Shown: positions 1 to 5,606 of the stretch, piece by piece
Numbering within the stretch: position 1 is the stretch's first letter
Layout: each line of letters opens with the position of its first letter
Assembly (NCBI GenBank): GCA_014360855.1
Contig: JACIWP010000154.1
Location: forward strand, 1 to 7,614
Direction of reading: 5' to 3'
Source of the DNA: Anaerolineae bacterium
GTDB taxonomy: Bacteria; Chloroflexota; Anaerolineae; JACIWP01
Length of the DNA: 7,614 bases
Notes under the pieces: generated by a model
What the model saw: the letters and a program-made list of their open reading frames with translations, nothing else
Databases searched by the model: none
Told to the model about the DNA's origin: nothing
Made by a program: the position numbers and the translations under genes

Positions 1-1228
1 CGGCCTGGGCCTGCGTGGCGCAGGAGACCGGGAAATAGTAGTAGGCCTCATCCAGCGGGACAAACTCTACTACTGCCGGGTCGAACGCCGCCACGCCGCG
101 ATGGCCGTGCAGTTTGGAGCGGGCCACCGGCACTTCCTCCCAATCGCCCCACTCGGGGCCCAGCCGGATGCGGGGCAAGTCCCGGTCCATCAACAACAGC
201 TCGACCGCTTCGGAGGAGGGCGGGGAGTTCTCCTTGCCGGCCACCTCGCGCACCAGGGCGCCGCGGCCGTCCGGCCGCAGTCCAACGATGACCGCCAGGT
301 CGTTCTCGGTGATTTCGTCTTTATTGATGGGGCGGGCACTGCCGGTGATGGTGGTGATGAGGGCGTTCAGCGCCGGCTCCCATGTGGCGAAGCATCCCTC
401 GCTGTACTGGCGCGCTACGGCGTCCTCGATGTACGGCACTTCCACCAGGTCGCTGATGCGCACCATATCGGTGAAGAAACTGCGCCGGCCCAGCTCGCGC
501 GCGGCGCGGGCCATGGCGGCCGGCGTCCTCAGCTCATCCCATATCTCCCGCGGGATAGGTTCGCCGATGATCTGATGTTCGGTGACCTCGTGGGTACAGG
601 CGTAGGTGGCCATGCGCAGCGCCAGCTCATCGCAGAAGGCGGAGAAGTCCGCTCCGCTCAGGCGGGGGTGTGCGCCGGCCAGGTCAAAGACATATGCCTC
701 TTCGACCTTTTCATCGCCGACCACCAGCACGGAACGGATGCTCTTGGCCTGGGCCTGCACGACCCGTTCCAGGGCCAGGATGGGGCCGGCGCGCTTGCCC
801 TGTTCGTACAGCACCTGACAGGCCTGCGGGGCCAGGCCGGCGAAATGAAAGTCGGCCGGCTCCGGGGCAGGCCGCGCCAGTGTCCGGCGCAGTCGCTCCA
901 TGGCCCGCTGAAAGGCGTCCGGCAGGATGTGCACCAGCGTGAACAAGGTTGGGGTGCGCTGAAGCCGGAAGCGCCGGCGTGCAGTGAATAACAGCGCCTG
1001 GCGCCAGCTCAGCGGTTCCTCGAAACGGGCGGTGGTGAGAAGCACTTCAGTATCCGGGGCCGGCTCCTCCAGCACATAGTGGCCGCGCTGGCGGAAGCGC
1101 TCCAGCAAGCCGCGGACGACGCGTTCCAGCAGGGGATGGGCCGGCCCAGGGACATAGGCGACCTTGAGCGGGTACAGCCAAGAGTGTAGTGGACGTGCGA
1201 TGAAAGCGTCCGTGCGGTACTGTTCCAT
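1..1228 (-). CDS. Unrecognised protein, N-terminal 409 residues, cut by window edge
   Basis: The frame is open from an ATG at 1228-1226 to the window edge without a stop, giving at least 409 residues. The start is supported by a GGAAAGGA ribosome binding site at 1239-1246, 10 nt away, and by lying 27 nt after the stop of the upstream dehydrogenase gene on the same strand. I do not recognise the family. The protein looks soluble, with no signal peptide or membrane segment. Residues 30-120 are rich in Arg and Leu. Residues 150-205 look like an alpha/beta segment (SVLVVGDEKVEEAYVFDL at 166-183). His and Cys cluster around 199-218 (CTHEVTEH at 211-218). A compact, family-like block at 274-299 contains YSEGCFATWEP, and KLHGHRG lies at 372-378. 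The base pattern and amino-acid make-up are those of a genuine gene; the plus-strand frame over it reads as an antisense shadow. Its operon position suggests a metabolic role beside a sugar kinase and a dehydrogenase, but no function can be assigned. Confidence 0.85.
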   Translation of the reverse strand, partial: MEQYRTDAFIARPLHSWLYPLKVAYVPGPAHPLLERVVRGLLERFRQRGHYVLEEPAPDTEVLLTTARFEEPLSWRQALLFTARRRFRLQRTPTLFTLVHILPDAFQRAMERLRRTLARPAPEPADFHFAGLAPQACQVLYEQGKRAGPILALERVVQAQAKSIRSVLVVGDEKVEEAYVFDLAGAHPRLSGADFSAFCDELALRMATYACTHEVTEHQIIGEPIPREIWDELRTPAAMARAARELGRRSFFTDMVRISDLVEVPYIEDAVARQYSEGCFATWEPALNALITTITGSARPINKDEITENDLAVIVGLRPDGRGALVREVAGKENSPPSSEAVELLLMDRDLPRIRLGPEWGDWEEVPVARSKLHGHRGVAAFDPAVVEFVPLDEAYYYFPVSCATQAQA

Positions 1229-1238
1229 GGATGAGCGA

Positions 1239-1246
1239 TCCTTTCC
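1239..1246 (-). promoter_or_regulatory. Ribosome binding site of the left-edge gene
   Basis: On the minus strand this reads GGAAAGGA and lies 10 nt before the ATG at 1228. It sits just inside the 27-nt spacer after the dehydrogenase stop (TAA at 1258-1256), which supports translational linkage in one transcript and decides the start of the left-edge protein. Confidence 0.55.
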
Positions 1247-1255
1247 TTGCGGAAA

Positions 1256-2068
1256 TTACTGTCCTTGCGTGTCAGGCCTGGTGCGCCTGTCCCAGCCCTC
1301 GAAATGGAAGACCCGCACCAGCCAATCTCCCAATCGCGGGGAGAGGGTGTTGAGATATACCAGCGCCTTGGCGTAGCGCGGGACAATGACCTCGGGCTGA
1401 CGCCGGCGGATAGCCCGCACGACGGCGTGGGCGACCTGCGCCGGCGGGATTTTGGCCGAGATGCGTGGGACATCCAGGTAGTCAATCAGCGGGGTGTCCA
1501 CCCGTCCCGGAAAGACCGTGGTGACGAATATCCCGTACGGGCGCAGTTCCTGCCGCATCACCTCTCCCAGACCGCGCAGGGCATACTTGGCGGCCACGTA
1601 CGGCGCGTCGAGCGGCATGCCCTTCTGCGCGTCCATGGAGCTGATCAGCACAATATGCCCCCGCCGGCGCTCCAGCATGGCCGGCAGGGCCTCGACGACG
1701 AGATAGAGCGCGCCGTAAAAGTTGACCTGGAGGGATTCCTCGAAGTGCTCCACGCGCATGGCCGGCACCGGTGTGCGGATATAGGCGCCGGCGTTGGCGA
1801 CCAAGATGTCGATCTGTCCCCATGTCTCCAGTGTCTGACGCGCCAGGCGGGCGACGTCCTCGCGCCGGCGGACGTCCGTCGGGATGACCAGCGCCTGGCG
1901 CCCCAGCCGGCGCACGGCCTCCGCCGTCTCCTCCAGCTTATCCGCGGAGCGGGCGGCCAGGGCGATGTGGGCGCCGCACTGCGCCAGCGCCAGCGCTGTA
2001 GCGCGGCCGATACCGCTCGAAGCACCGGTGACGATGGCGACCTGGTCGAGGAAAGGCTGTTGGGGCAT
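1256..2068 (-). CDS. Classical short-chain dehydrogenase/reductase (SDR)
   Basis: This is a 270-residue NAD(P)-dependent oxidoreductase of the classical SDR family. It carries the Rossmann glycine motif TGASSGIG at 14-21, Asp65 at the adenine-contacting position, NAG at 92-94, the structural/catalytic Asn116, and the active-site set Ser144, Tyr157 and Lys161 with the standard 13-residue Ser-Tyr spacing. A PG motif follows at 187-188. Arg40 after the second strand favours NADP(H), by family rule only. The substrate cannot be read from the sequence. The kinase stop and this start overlap as ATGATG. I chose the second ATG (2068) because GGAGG then lies 6 nt upstream; the first ATG (2071) adds only one Met. 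An in-frame upstream extension is possible but overlaps the kinase gene and has no family similarity. The overlap implies translational coupling to the kinase. The C-terminal 50 residues (RLGDWLVRVFHFEGWDRR) are typical of membrane-peripheral or uncharacterised SDRs, with no clear transmembrane helix. Confidence 0.93.
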   Translation of the reverse strand: MPQQPFLDQVAIVTGASSGIGRATALALAQCGAHIALAARSADKLEETAEAVRRLGRQALVIPTDVRRREDVARLARQTLETWGQIDILVANAGAYIRTPVPAMRVEHFEESLQVNFYGALYLVVEALPAMLERRRGHIVLISSMDAQKGMPLDAPYVAAKYALRGLGEVMRQELRPYGIFVTTVFPGRVDTPLIDYLDVPRISAKIPPAQVAHAVVRAIRRRQPEVIVPRYAKALVYLNTLSPRLGDWLVRVFHFEGWDRRTRPDTQGQ

Positions 2069-2985
2069 CATTCCCCTCCGGCATACAAAGCTTGTTGGGC
2101 CAGGGCGATGGCGCCCAGGACGCCGGCGCGTGTGCCCAGCGCCGGCGGCACGATATAGCGCTCGATATCCTGTAGGAGCATTGGGCTGGCCGTGTAGCCG
2201 TTGAGAAGCTGGAGCAGTCGCTGACGGATGCGGGGAAAAAGATGGGACTGCTCCATGACTCCGCCGCCCAGGATCATCCGTTGGGGGGCCAGCGCATACA
2301 CCAGGTTCATGAGGCCCAGGGCGAGATATTCCGCCTCCAGCTCCCAGGCGGGATGGTCGGCGGGCAGGGTTTCCGCCGGCCGGCCCCAGCGCGCCTCCAG
2401 GGCGGGGCCGGCGGCCAACCCCTCCCAACAGTCGCCGTGAAAGGGGCAGGTGCCGGGGAAGGGATCGCGCCGGCGGTCATGGGGGATGCGCATATGCCCC
2501 ATTTCGGGATGGGCCAGGCCGTGCAGTAGGCGGCCGTGCACCACAGCGCCGCCCCCAATGCCGGTGCCGATCGTCAGATAGACCAGGGTATGCAGACCCT
2601 GGCCGGCGCCCCACCGCCATTCGGCCAGCGCGGCGGCGTTCACATCAGTATCGAACGCCACCGGCAGGCCCAGGGCGCGCCGGACCGCGCCGGCGAAATC
2701 GGTGTTGGCCCAGCCGGGCTTGGGCGGTATGGTGATGTAGCCGAAGGTGGGAGATGTCGGGTCCGCGTCCAGCGGCCCAAAGGAGGCGATGCCGATGGCC
2801 GAGAGCGCCGGCCCGCCGGCATCCTGCCACTGGCGGAAGAAGGCGATGGCGCGGCGGATGGTCTCTTCCGGAAAGGTGGTCGGGAAGCGCTCTTCTGCCC
2901 GGATGTCGTCCGGGCCGCTGCCGACGGCGCAGACGAATTTGGTGCCGCCGGCCTCGATGCCGCCGTACAAGGGTGTATCTTTCAT
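2068..2985 (-). CDS. ROK-family sugar kinase, probable fructokinase (EC 2.7.1.4)
   Basis: This 305-residue protein has the architecture of bacterial ROK fructokinases, which phosphorylate a hexose with ATP in the cytoplasm. Visible motifs are the phosphate-1 loop GGIEAGGTKF at 8-17, the catalytic-base region DTDVNAA at 112-118 (Asp114), phosphate-2 TIGTGIGGG at 138-146, and EMGH at 161-164. The zinc-binding block follows, with His164, Cys180, His183 and Cys186 (spacing 16-3-3). The same spacing is known from the Bacillus fructokinase-like ROK proteins YdhR/GmuE. CPFHGDCWEGLAAGPAL is very close to the fructokinase consensus, which favours fructose over glucose; mannose or another hexose remains possible. 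There is no N-terminal helix-turn-helix, so this is an enzyme and not a ROK repressor. The start at 2985 has GGAGGAG 11 nt upstream and puts the first glycine loop at residue 8, as expected; the longer in-frame version adds about 88 low-complexity residues with no motif. The gene is co-transcribed with the overlapping SDR. Confidence 0.93.
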   Translation of the reverse strand: MKDTPLYGGIEAGGTKFVCAVGSGPDDIRAEERFPTTFPEETIRRAIAFFRQWQDAGGPALSAIGIASFGPLDADPTSPTFGYITIPPKPGWANTDFAGAVRRALGLPVAFDTDVNAAALAEWRWGAGQGLHTLVYLTIGTGIGGGAVVHGRLLHGLAHPEMGHMRIPHDRRRDPFPGTCPFHGDCWEGLAAGPALEARWGRPAETLPADHPAWELEAEYLALGLMNLVYALAPQRMILGGGVMEQSHLFPRIRQRLLQLLNGYTASPMLLQDIERYIVPPALGTRAGVLGAIALAQQALYAGGE

Positions 2986-3029
2986 GGTGATTGTTGCTCC
3001 TCCAGGCCCATACCGGACGGGGAGGTGAA

Positions 3030-3057
3030 CATATAAGGCCGGCAGGTTACCTGAAAA
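3030..3057 (-). promoter_or_regulatory. Weak candidate promoter for the kinase operon
   Basis: On the minus strand TTTTCA (3057-3052) and TATATG (3035-3030) are separated by 16 nt, and each matches four of six sigma70 consensus bases. The site lies in the 140-nt gap between the DUF1349 stop and the kinase ATG and is AT-rich against a GC-rich background. It would give a leader of about 35-40 nt. I saw no clear terminator after the DUF1349 gene, so read-through from its promoter is equally possible. Confidence 0.3.
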
Positions 3058-3125
3058 TGATAACACCGGCGGGGCGGGGCAGGGTGCGGCCTGTTCGAAA
3101 GAGAGCGGCGAAGGGGCGGCCGGCG

Positions 3126-3695
3126 TCAGGGATGCGGCTGGCGCGGCTGGATAATTTCCAGCTCCTCGAACGAGGCGCTGAAGCCGCGGCCCATGGGGGA
3201 GGCCAAGTAAGGGCCGACCTCCAGAGCCAGCGCATCGGAGAGATGGCATTCCCGCACGGGGAAATAATGCTTGCCATCTAAGGAAGCGGACACGACTACT
3301 GCGTCGCGATCGCGCTCCATACGCAGCCAGATGCTGTTCTTATCGACGGGCCGGCTGATCGCCCAATCGGAGAAGTCGAGGGTCAGCACGCTGGTCAGAT
3401 AGCAGATACCCTCGATGTATTCCAGGCCGGCGCGCAGCCAGGTGGCCGCATCGGCCACGACCATCAAGCCGGCCTGGTCATATGGGCTTTCAAATCGGCC
3501 GCTGACGCGCACCTGGGCGATGAAGTCGCCGCGCACCTGGACGGCGTAGAGATGGCCGTTCTCGGAGATAAAGCCGCTCCGAGTCTTGCGCCAGAAGTGG
3601 GTCTGCGGCCGGGCCTGCGCGGTCAGCCGGCCCTTCTCGTCCCACTGCCAGGCCGCCGGCTCGTGGGTCCATACCGCCTCAGTCTTGATCATCAT
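3126..3695 (-). CDS. DUF1349 family protein (concanavalin A-like fold)
   Basis: This 189-residue protein covers essentially the whole DUF1349 domain, a jelly-roll, lectin/glucanase-like fold whose bacterial members are usually uncharacterised. Some homologues are annotated, from a yeast study, as 'regulation of enolase protein 1'. Family marks are the FWR-T--GF segment at 34-42, ENGHLYAVQVRGDF at 45-58, the signature YDQAGLM at 72-78, W86 and GLEYIEG at 90-96, and SPMGRGF near the C-terminus. No signal peptide is seen, so it is probably cytoplasmic. The start is either of two adjacent ATGs (3695 or 3692); the GGGGCGG stretch just upstream suits both. It lies immediately downstream of a good promoter and is divergent from rpsB. 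Together with the downstream kinase and dehydrogenase it suggests carbohydrate handling, but that is context only. Confidence 0.88.
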   Translation of the reverse strand: MMIKTEAVWTHEPAAWQWDEKGRLTAQARPQTHFWRKTRSGFISENGHLYAVQVRGDFIAQVRVSGRFESPYDQAGLMVVADAATWLRAGLEYIEGICYLTSVLTLDFSDWAISRPVDKNSIWLRMERDRDAVVVSASLDGKHYFPVRECHLSDALALEVGPYLASPMGRGFSASFEELEIIQPRQPHP

Positions 3696-3748
3696 GTTCC
3701 GCCCCTATTCGTGCTCCGCATCGCGCAGCCGATGCCGAATTAAACTAT

Positions 3749-3777
3749 ATTGTAGCATGGGCCGGCAAGGCGCGCAA
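3749..3777 (-). promoter_or_regulatory. Sigma70-type promoter of the DUF1349 gene
   Basis: On the minus strand TTGCGC (3777-3772) and TACAAT (3754-3749) are separated by exactly 17 nt. The -10 box matches five of six consensus bases; the -35 box keeps the TTG core. Transcription would start near 3742, giving a leader of about 45 nt before the ATG at 3695. Confidence 0.6.
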
Positions 3778-3790
3778 GTGTCGGTAAAAT

Positions 3791-3819
3791 TTGCCCGAAT
3801 ATGTCCCCTGTGATATACT
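3791..3819 (+). promoter_or_regulatory. Sigma70-type promoter of the rpsB-tsf-pyrH cluster
   Basis: TTGCCC (3791-3796) and TATACT (3814-3819) are separated by exactly 17 nt. They match four and five of six consensus bases, and a TG lies just upstream of the -10 box. The predicted start is near 3826, leaving a leader of about 160 nt before rpsB. The -35 box is 13 bp from the -35 box of the divergent DUF1349 promoter. Confidence 0.7.
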
Positions 3820-3826
3820 TGCCGCA

Positions 3827-3985
3827 TGCAGTTTTATCACGCACGCCCATCGGACTGTTTGGGTCGTGCCGGCTGACGGCGTATGGTCGGACACAATGAT
3901 GTGCCCGACATTGTTCTGTCAGGCGGTCCCCGGGCAGGCGGATGTTGGGCGGACGTACAACGACCATCAGGAGGAACAGAAACAA
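3827..3985 (+). promoter_or_regulatory. Structured 5' leader of rpsB, candidate S2 autoregulatory region
   Basis: The leader holds three successive hairpins. Hairpin 1 (3841-3869) pairs GCACGCCCA with TGGG-T-CGTGC, 9 bp with one bulged T and a 10-nt loop. Hairpin 2 (3886-3909) pairs GTCGG with CCGAC and CACA with TGTG, with a 1x1 mismatch and an ATGA loop. Hairpin 3 (3926-3954) is weaker, GTCC-CC with GG-C-GGAC. ATGGTCG at 3883-3889, which includes the 5' arm of hairpin 2, is also perfectly complementary to CGACCAT at 3961-3967, directly before the ribosome binding site, so two exclusive folds can be drawn. Many bacteria regulate rpsB by S2 binding to the leader; whether this leader does so is inference. 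No covariation could be tested. Confidence 0.45.
3969..3975 (+). promoter_or_regulatory. Ribosome binding site of rpsB
   Basis: AGGAGGA, 10 nt before the ATG at 3986, is the strong site that fixes the rpsB start. The frame is open 65 codons further upstream to 3791, but that stretch begins inside the promoter and carries no S2 similarity. Confidence 0.85.
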
Positions 3986-4912
3986 ATGGCTATCGTCACA
4001 ATGAAAGCACTGCTCGAAGCCGGCGTCCACTTCGGACACCGCACCCGCCGTTGGAATCCGAAGATGAAGTCGTACATCTTCACGGAGCGCAACGGCATCC
4101 ACATCATTGACCTGCAGCAGACCGTCGCACAGTTGGAAAAGGCCTATGCGCTGGTGCGCGATACCGTGAGCAAAGGGGGCATCGTGCTCTTCGTTGGCAC
4201 CAAGCGCCAGGCCCAGGAGACCATCGAGGAGCAGGCCAAGCGCTGCGGCATGCCCTATGTCAATGAGCGCTGGCTGGGCGGCACCCTGACGAACTGGGTC
4301 ACCATCCGCCGGCGGATTGACAAGCTCATCGAGATGGAACAGCAGTTGGCCAGCGGCGAGTTCAGCCGGCTGACCAAGAAAGAAGCCCTGTCCAAACAGC
4401 GGCTCATCGCCAAGCTTCAGCGCCGGCTGGGCGGCCTGCGCGATATGCACCGCCTGCCCGACATCGTCTTTATCACCGACACCACCCGAGAGGAGCTGGC
4501 GGTCAAAGAAGCCAATCGTCTGGGCATCCCCATCATCGCGATGGTGGATACCAACAGCGACCCAGACCCGATTGATATCTGCATCCCCTCCAACGACGAT
4601 GCCATCCGCGCCATCAAGCTCATCGTCGGCAAGATCGCGGACGCGGTGATCGAGGGCCAGAACCTGCGGGCTACCCTGCAGGCGGAGGCCGAGGAAGAGG
4701 AAGAGATTGAGGAAATCCCGGAGGCGGAAGGGGATGAGCGCTATCTGGCGCCTGATTTGTTGGCCCGGGTGAAGGCCGGCGAGTTCGGCGGCGAGTCCGA
4801 GTCCGAGGACGAGGGCGAAGACGAGGAGTGGGAGGACGAGGACATCCCCGCCGCCGAGCTGGCGGATGACGAGGATGAGGGCGAGGAAGAGAAAGAGGAA
4901 GAGGAAGAATAA
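3986..4912 (+). CDS. rpsB: 30S ribosomal protein S2, with a long acidic C-terminal tail
   Basis: S2 binds the 30S body near the platform and is needed for translation initiation. The 308-residue product has a full S2 core at about 1-230: MKALLEAGVHFGHRTRRWNP at 6-25, the coiled-coil region at about 105-150, FITDTTREELAVKEANRLGIP at about 162-182, the DTNSDPDPIDICIPSNDDAIRAI block at 188-210, and the closing helix to about 230. Residues 231-308 form an extension in which 41 of 78 residues are Glu or Asp, ending in a run of Glu. S2 proteins are usually about 230-260 residues, so this tail is unusually long. It contains a less acidic island (RYLAPDLLARVKAGEF at 252-267) that could be a short helix with a partner. 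The tail DNA is a nearly pure GAG/GAA stretch, including a 27-nt purine run at 4883-4909. The gene heads the cluster behind its own promoter and leader; tsf follows after 28 nt. Confidence 0.98.
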   Translation: MAIVTMKALLEAGVHFGHRTRRWNPKMKSYIFTERNGIHIIDLQQTVAQLEKAYALVRDTVSKGGIVLFVGTKRQAQETIEEQAKRCGMPYVNERWLGGTLTNWVTIRRRIDKLIEMEQQLASGEFSRLTKKEALSKQRLIAKLQRRLGGLRDMHRLPDIVFITDTTREELAVKEANRLGIPIIAMVDTNSDPDPIDICIPSNDDAIRAIKLIVGKIADAVIEGQNLRATLQAEAEEEEEIEEIPEAEGDERYLAPDLLARVKAGEFGGESESEDEGEDEEWEDEDIPAAELADDEDEGEEEKEEEEE

Positions 4913-4924
4913 TACTGCCACTGC

Positions 4925-4930
4925 AGGAGG
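4925..4930 (+). promoter_or_regulatory. Ribosome binding site that sets the GTG start of tsf
   Basis: AGGAGG lies 10 nt before GTG 4941. It selects this GTG over an in-frame ATG at 4866, which lies inside rpsB and would add a Lys/Arg-rich stretch that merely reads the S2 acidic-tail DNA in another frame. Confidence 0.85.
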
Positions 4931-4940
4931 ATATACTACC

Positions 4941-5534
4941 GTGACTGTTTCGACCGAAGACATCAAGCAACTGCGTGCAATGACCGGTGCCGGCATCCTG
5001 GAGTGCCGCAAGGCGCTGGAAGAGGCCGGCGGCGATCTGAATAAGGCCGTGGAAATCCTGCGCGAGAAGGGCGTGGCCAAGGCCGCCAAAAAGGCCGACC
5101 GCGAGGCGCACGAGGGCATTATCGGGCATTACGTGCACACCGGTGCCCGCGTGGCGGCGCTCGTCGAGCTGAACTGCGAGACGGATTTCGTCGCCCGCAC
5201 GCCCGAGTTCCAGCAGTTGGCGCATGACCTGGCGATGCAGGTTGTGGCCGCCAGCCCGCAGTACATCCGGCCGGAGGACATTCCGCCCGAGGTGCTGGAG
5301 CGGGAGAAGGCGATCTACCGCGCCCAGCTCGCCGATTCGGGCAAGCCGGCGGAGGTCATCGAAAAGATTGTCGAGGGCAAGCTTCAGAAGTTCTATGAGG
5401 AAGCCTGCCTCCTGAACCAGCCCTTTATCAAAGATGGCAACATCACCGTGGGCGAGCTTATCACCCAGGCCATCGCCAAGATGGGGGAGAACATCGTCGT
5501 CCGGCGCTTCGTGCGCTTTTCGGTGGGAGAATAA
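4941..5534 (+). CDS. tsf: Elongation factor Ts, short form
   Basis: EF-Ts catalyses GDP release from EF-Tu in the cytoplasm. The 197-residue product starts at GTG with the N-terminal UBA-like domain (residues 1-55), including LRAMTGAGILECRKAL at 11-26 where the family has TGAG-x-x-x-C-K-K-A-L. The exchange signature follows, ELNCETDFVAR at 76-86, whose TDFV (81-84) inserts into EF-Tu. Further on are LLNQPFIKD and a final beta strand ending FVRFSVGE. It is much shorter than the roughly 280-residue Escherichia coli protein and resembles the Thermus-type short form of about 196 residues, which acts as a dimer with one compact core domain. Nothing appears missing; this is a form found in several phyla. 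It is 28 nt after rpsB and clearly co-transcribed with it. A strong RNA hairpin follows before pyrH. Confidence 0.98.
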   Translation: MTVSTEDIKQLRAMTGAGILECRKALEEAGGDLNKAVEILREKGVAKAAKKADREAHEGIIGHYVHTGARVAALVELNCETDFVARTPEFQQLAHDLAMQVVAASPQYIRPEDIPPEVLEREKAIYRAQLADSGKPAEVIEKIVEGKLQKFYEEACLLNQPFIKDGNITVGELITQAIAKMGENIVVRRFVRFSVGE

Positions 5535-5556
5535 TCCCCCCAATTCAGTACGGTAT

Positions 5557-5595
5557 GACTGGCCTGCTTATGCAGGCCAGTCCCATCTTGCATAA
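5557..5595 (+). promoter_or_regulatory. tsf-pyrH spacer hairpin with a competing pairing to the pyrH RBS region
   Basis: GACTGGCCTGC (5557-5567) and GCAGGCCAGTC (5572-5582) form a perfect 11-bp stem with a TTAT loop. No T-run follows, so it is not a standard intrinsic terminator. TTATGCAGG (5568-5576, the loop plus the start of the 3' arm) can instead pair with CTTGCATAA (5587-5595), 9 bp with one G-U, overlapping the AAAGG ribosome binding site of pyrH. The loop alone could pair with ATAA (5592-5595) as a pseudoknot. Possible roles are transcription pause, RNA processing site, or translational control of pyrH. Confidence 0.5.
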
Positions 5596-5598
5596 AGG
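5594..5598 (+). promoter_or_regulatory. Ribosome binding site that sets the ATG start of pyrH
   Basis: AAAGG is 8 nt before ATG 5607 but only 2 nt before the in-frame GTG 5601, so the ATG is preferred. The site is weak and overlaps the region that can pair with the upstream hairpin. Confidence 0.6.
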
Positions 5599-5606
5599 TT
5601 GTGTGT

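Noticed and set aside
101..991. Plus-strand frame of 296 codons
   Set aside because: It lies antisense to the minus-strand gene that is open from 1228 to the edge. Its composition (Gln, His, Gly, Arg rich, no motif) is that of a shadow, while the minus frame has an RBS and operon spacing.
1009..1485. Minus-strand frame of 158 codons
   Set aside because: Out of frame with, and crossing, the junction of the SDR and left-edge genes; Arg/Ser-rich with no motif.
1247..2158. Plus-strand frame of 303 codons
   Set aside because: Antisense to the SDR gene, which carries every catalytic motif.
2072..2428. N-terminal extension of the SDR
   Set aside because: The extension lies wholly inside the kinase gene in another frame. 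The glycine motif at residues 14-21 and GGAGG upstream of 2068 fix the start.
2986..3249. N-terminal extension of the kinase
   Set aside because: Pro/Ala-rich sequence with no similarity; it overlaps the DUF1349 3' end, and the internal ATG at 2985 has a good RBS and puts the first ATP loop in the right place.
3827..3985. tRNA or other known small RNA gene in the 290-nt intergenic region
   Set aside because: No cloverleaf, no tRNA-like T-loop sequence and no terminator; the hairpins fit a leader.
3883..4110. Possible leader peptide or small gene in the rpsB leader
   Set aside because: No RBS before the ATG, it overlaps the S2 start in another frame, and the region is better explained as structured RNA.
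3740..5119. Minus-strand frame of 459 codons opposite rpsB and tsf
   Set aside because: Shadow of two certain genes; the Leu/Phe runs are the complement of the GAG/GAA tail of S2, not membrane helices.
4671..5543. Minus-strand frame of 290 codons opposite tsf
   Set aside because: Antisense to EF-Ts; its Arg/Pro-rich end mirrors the S2 acidic tail.
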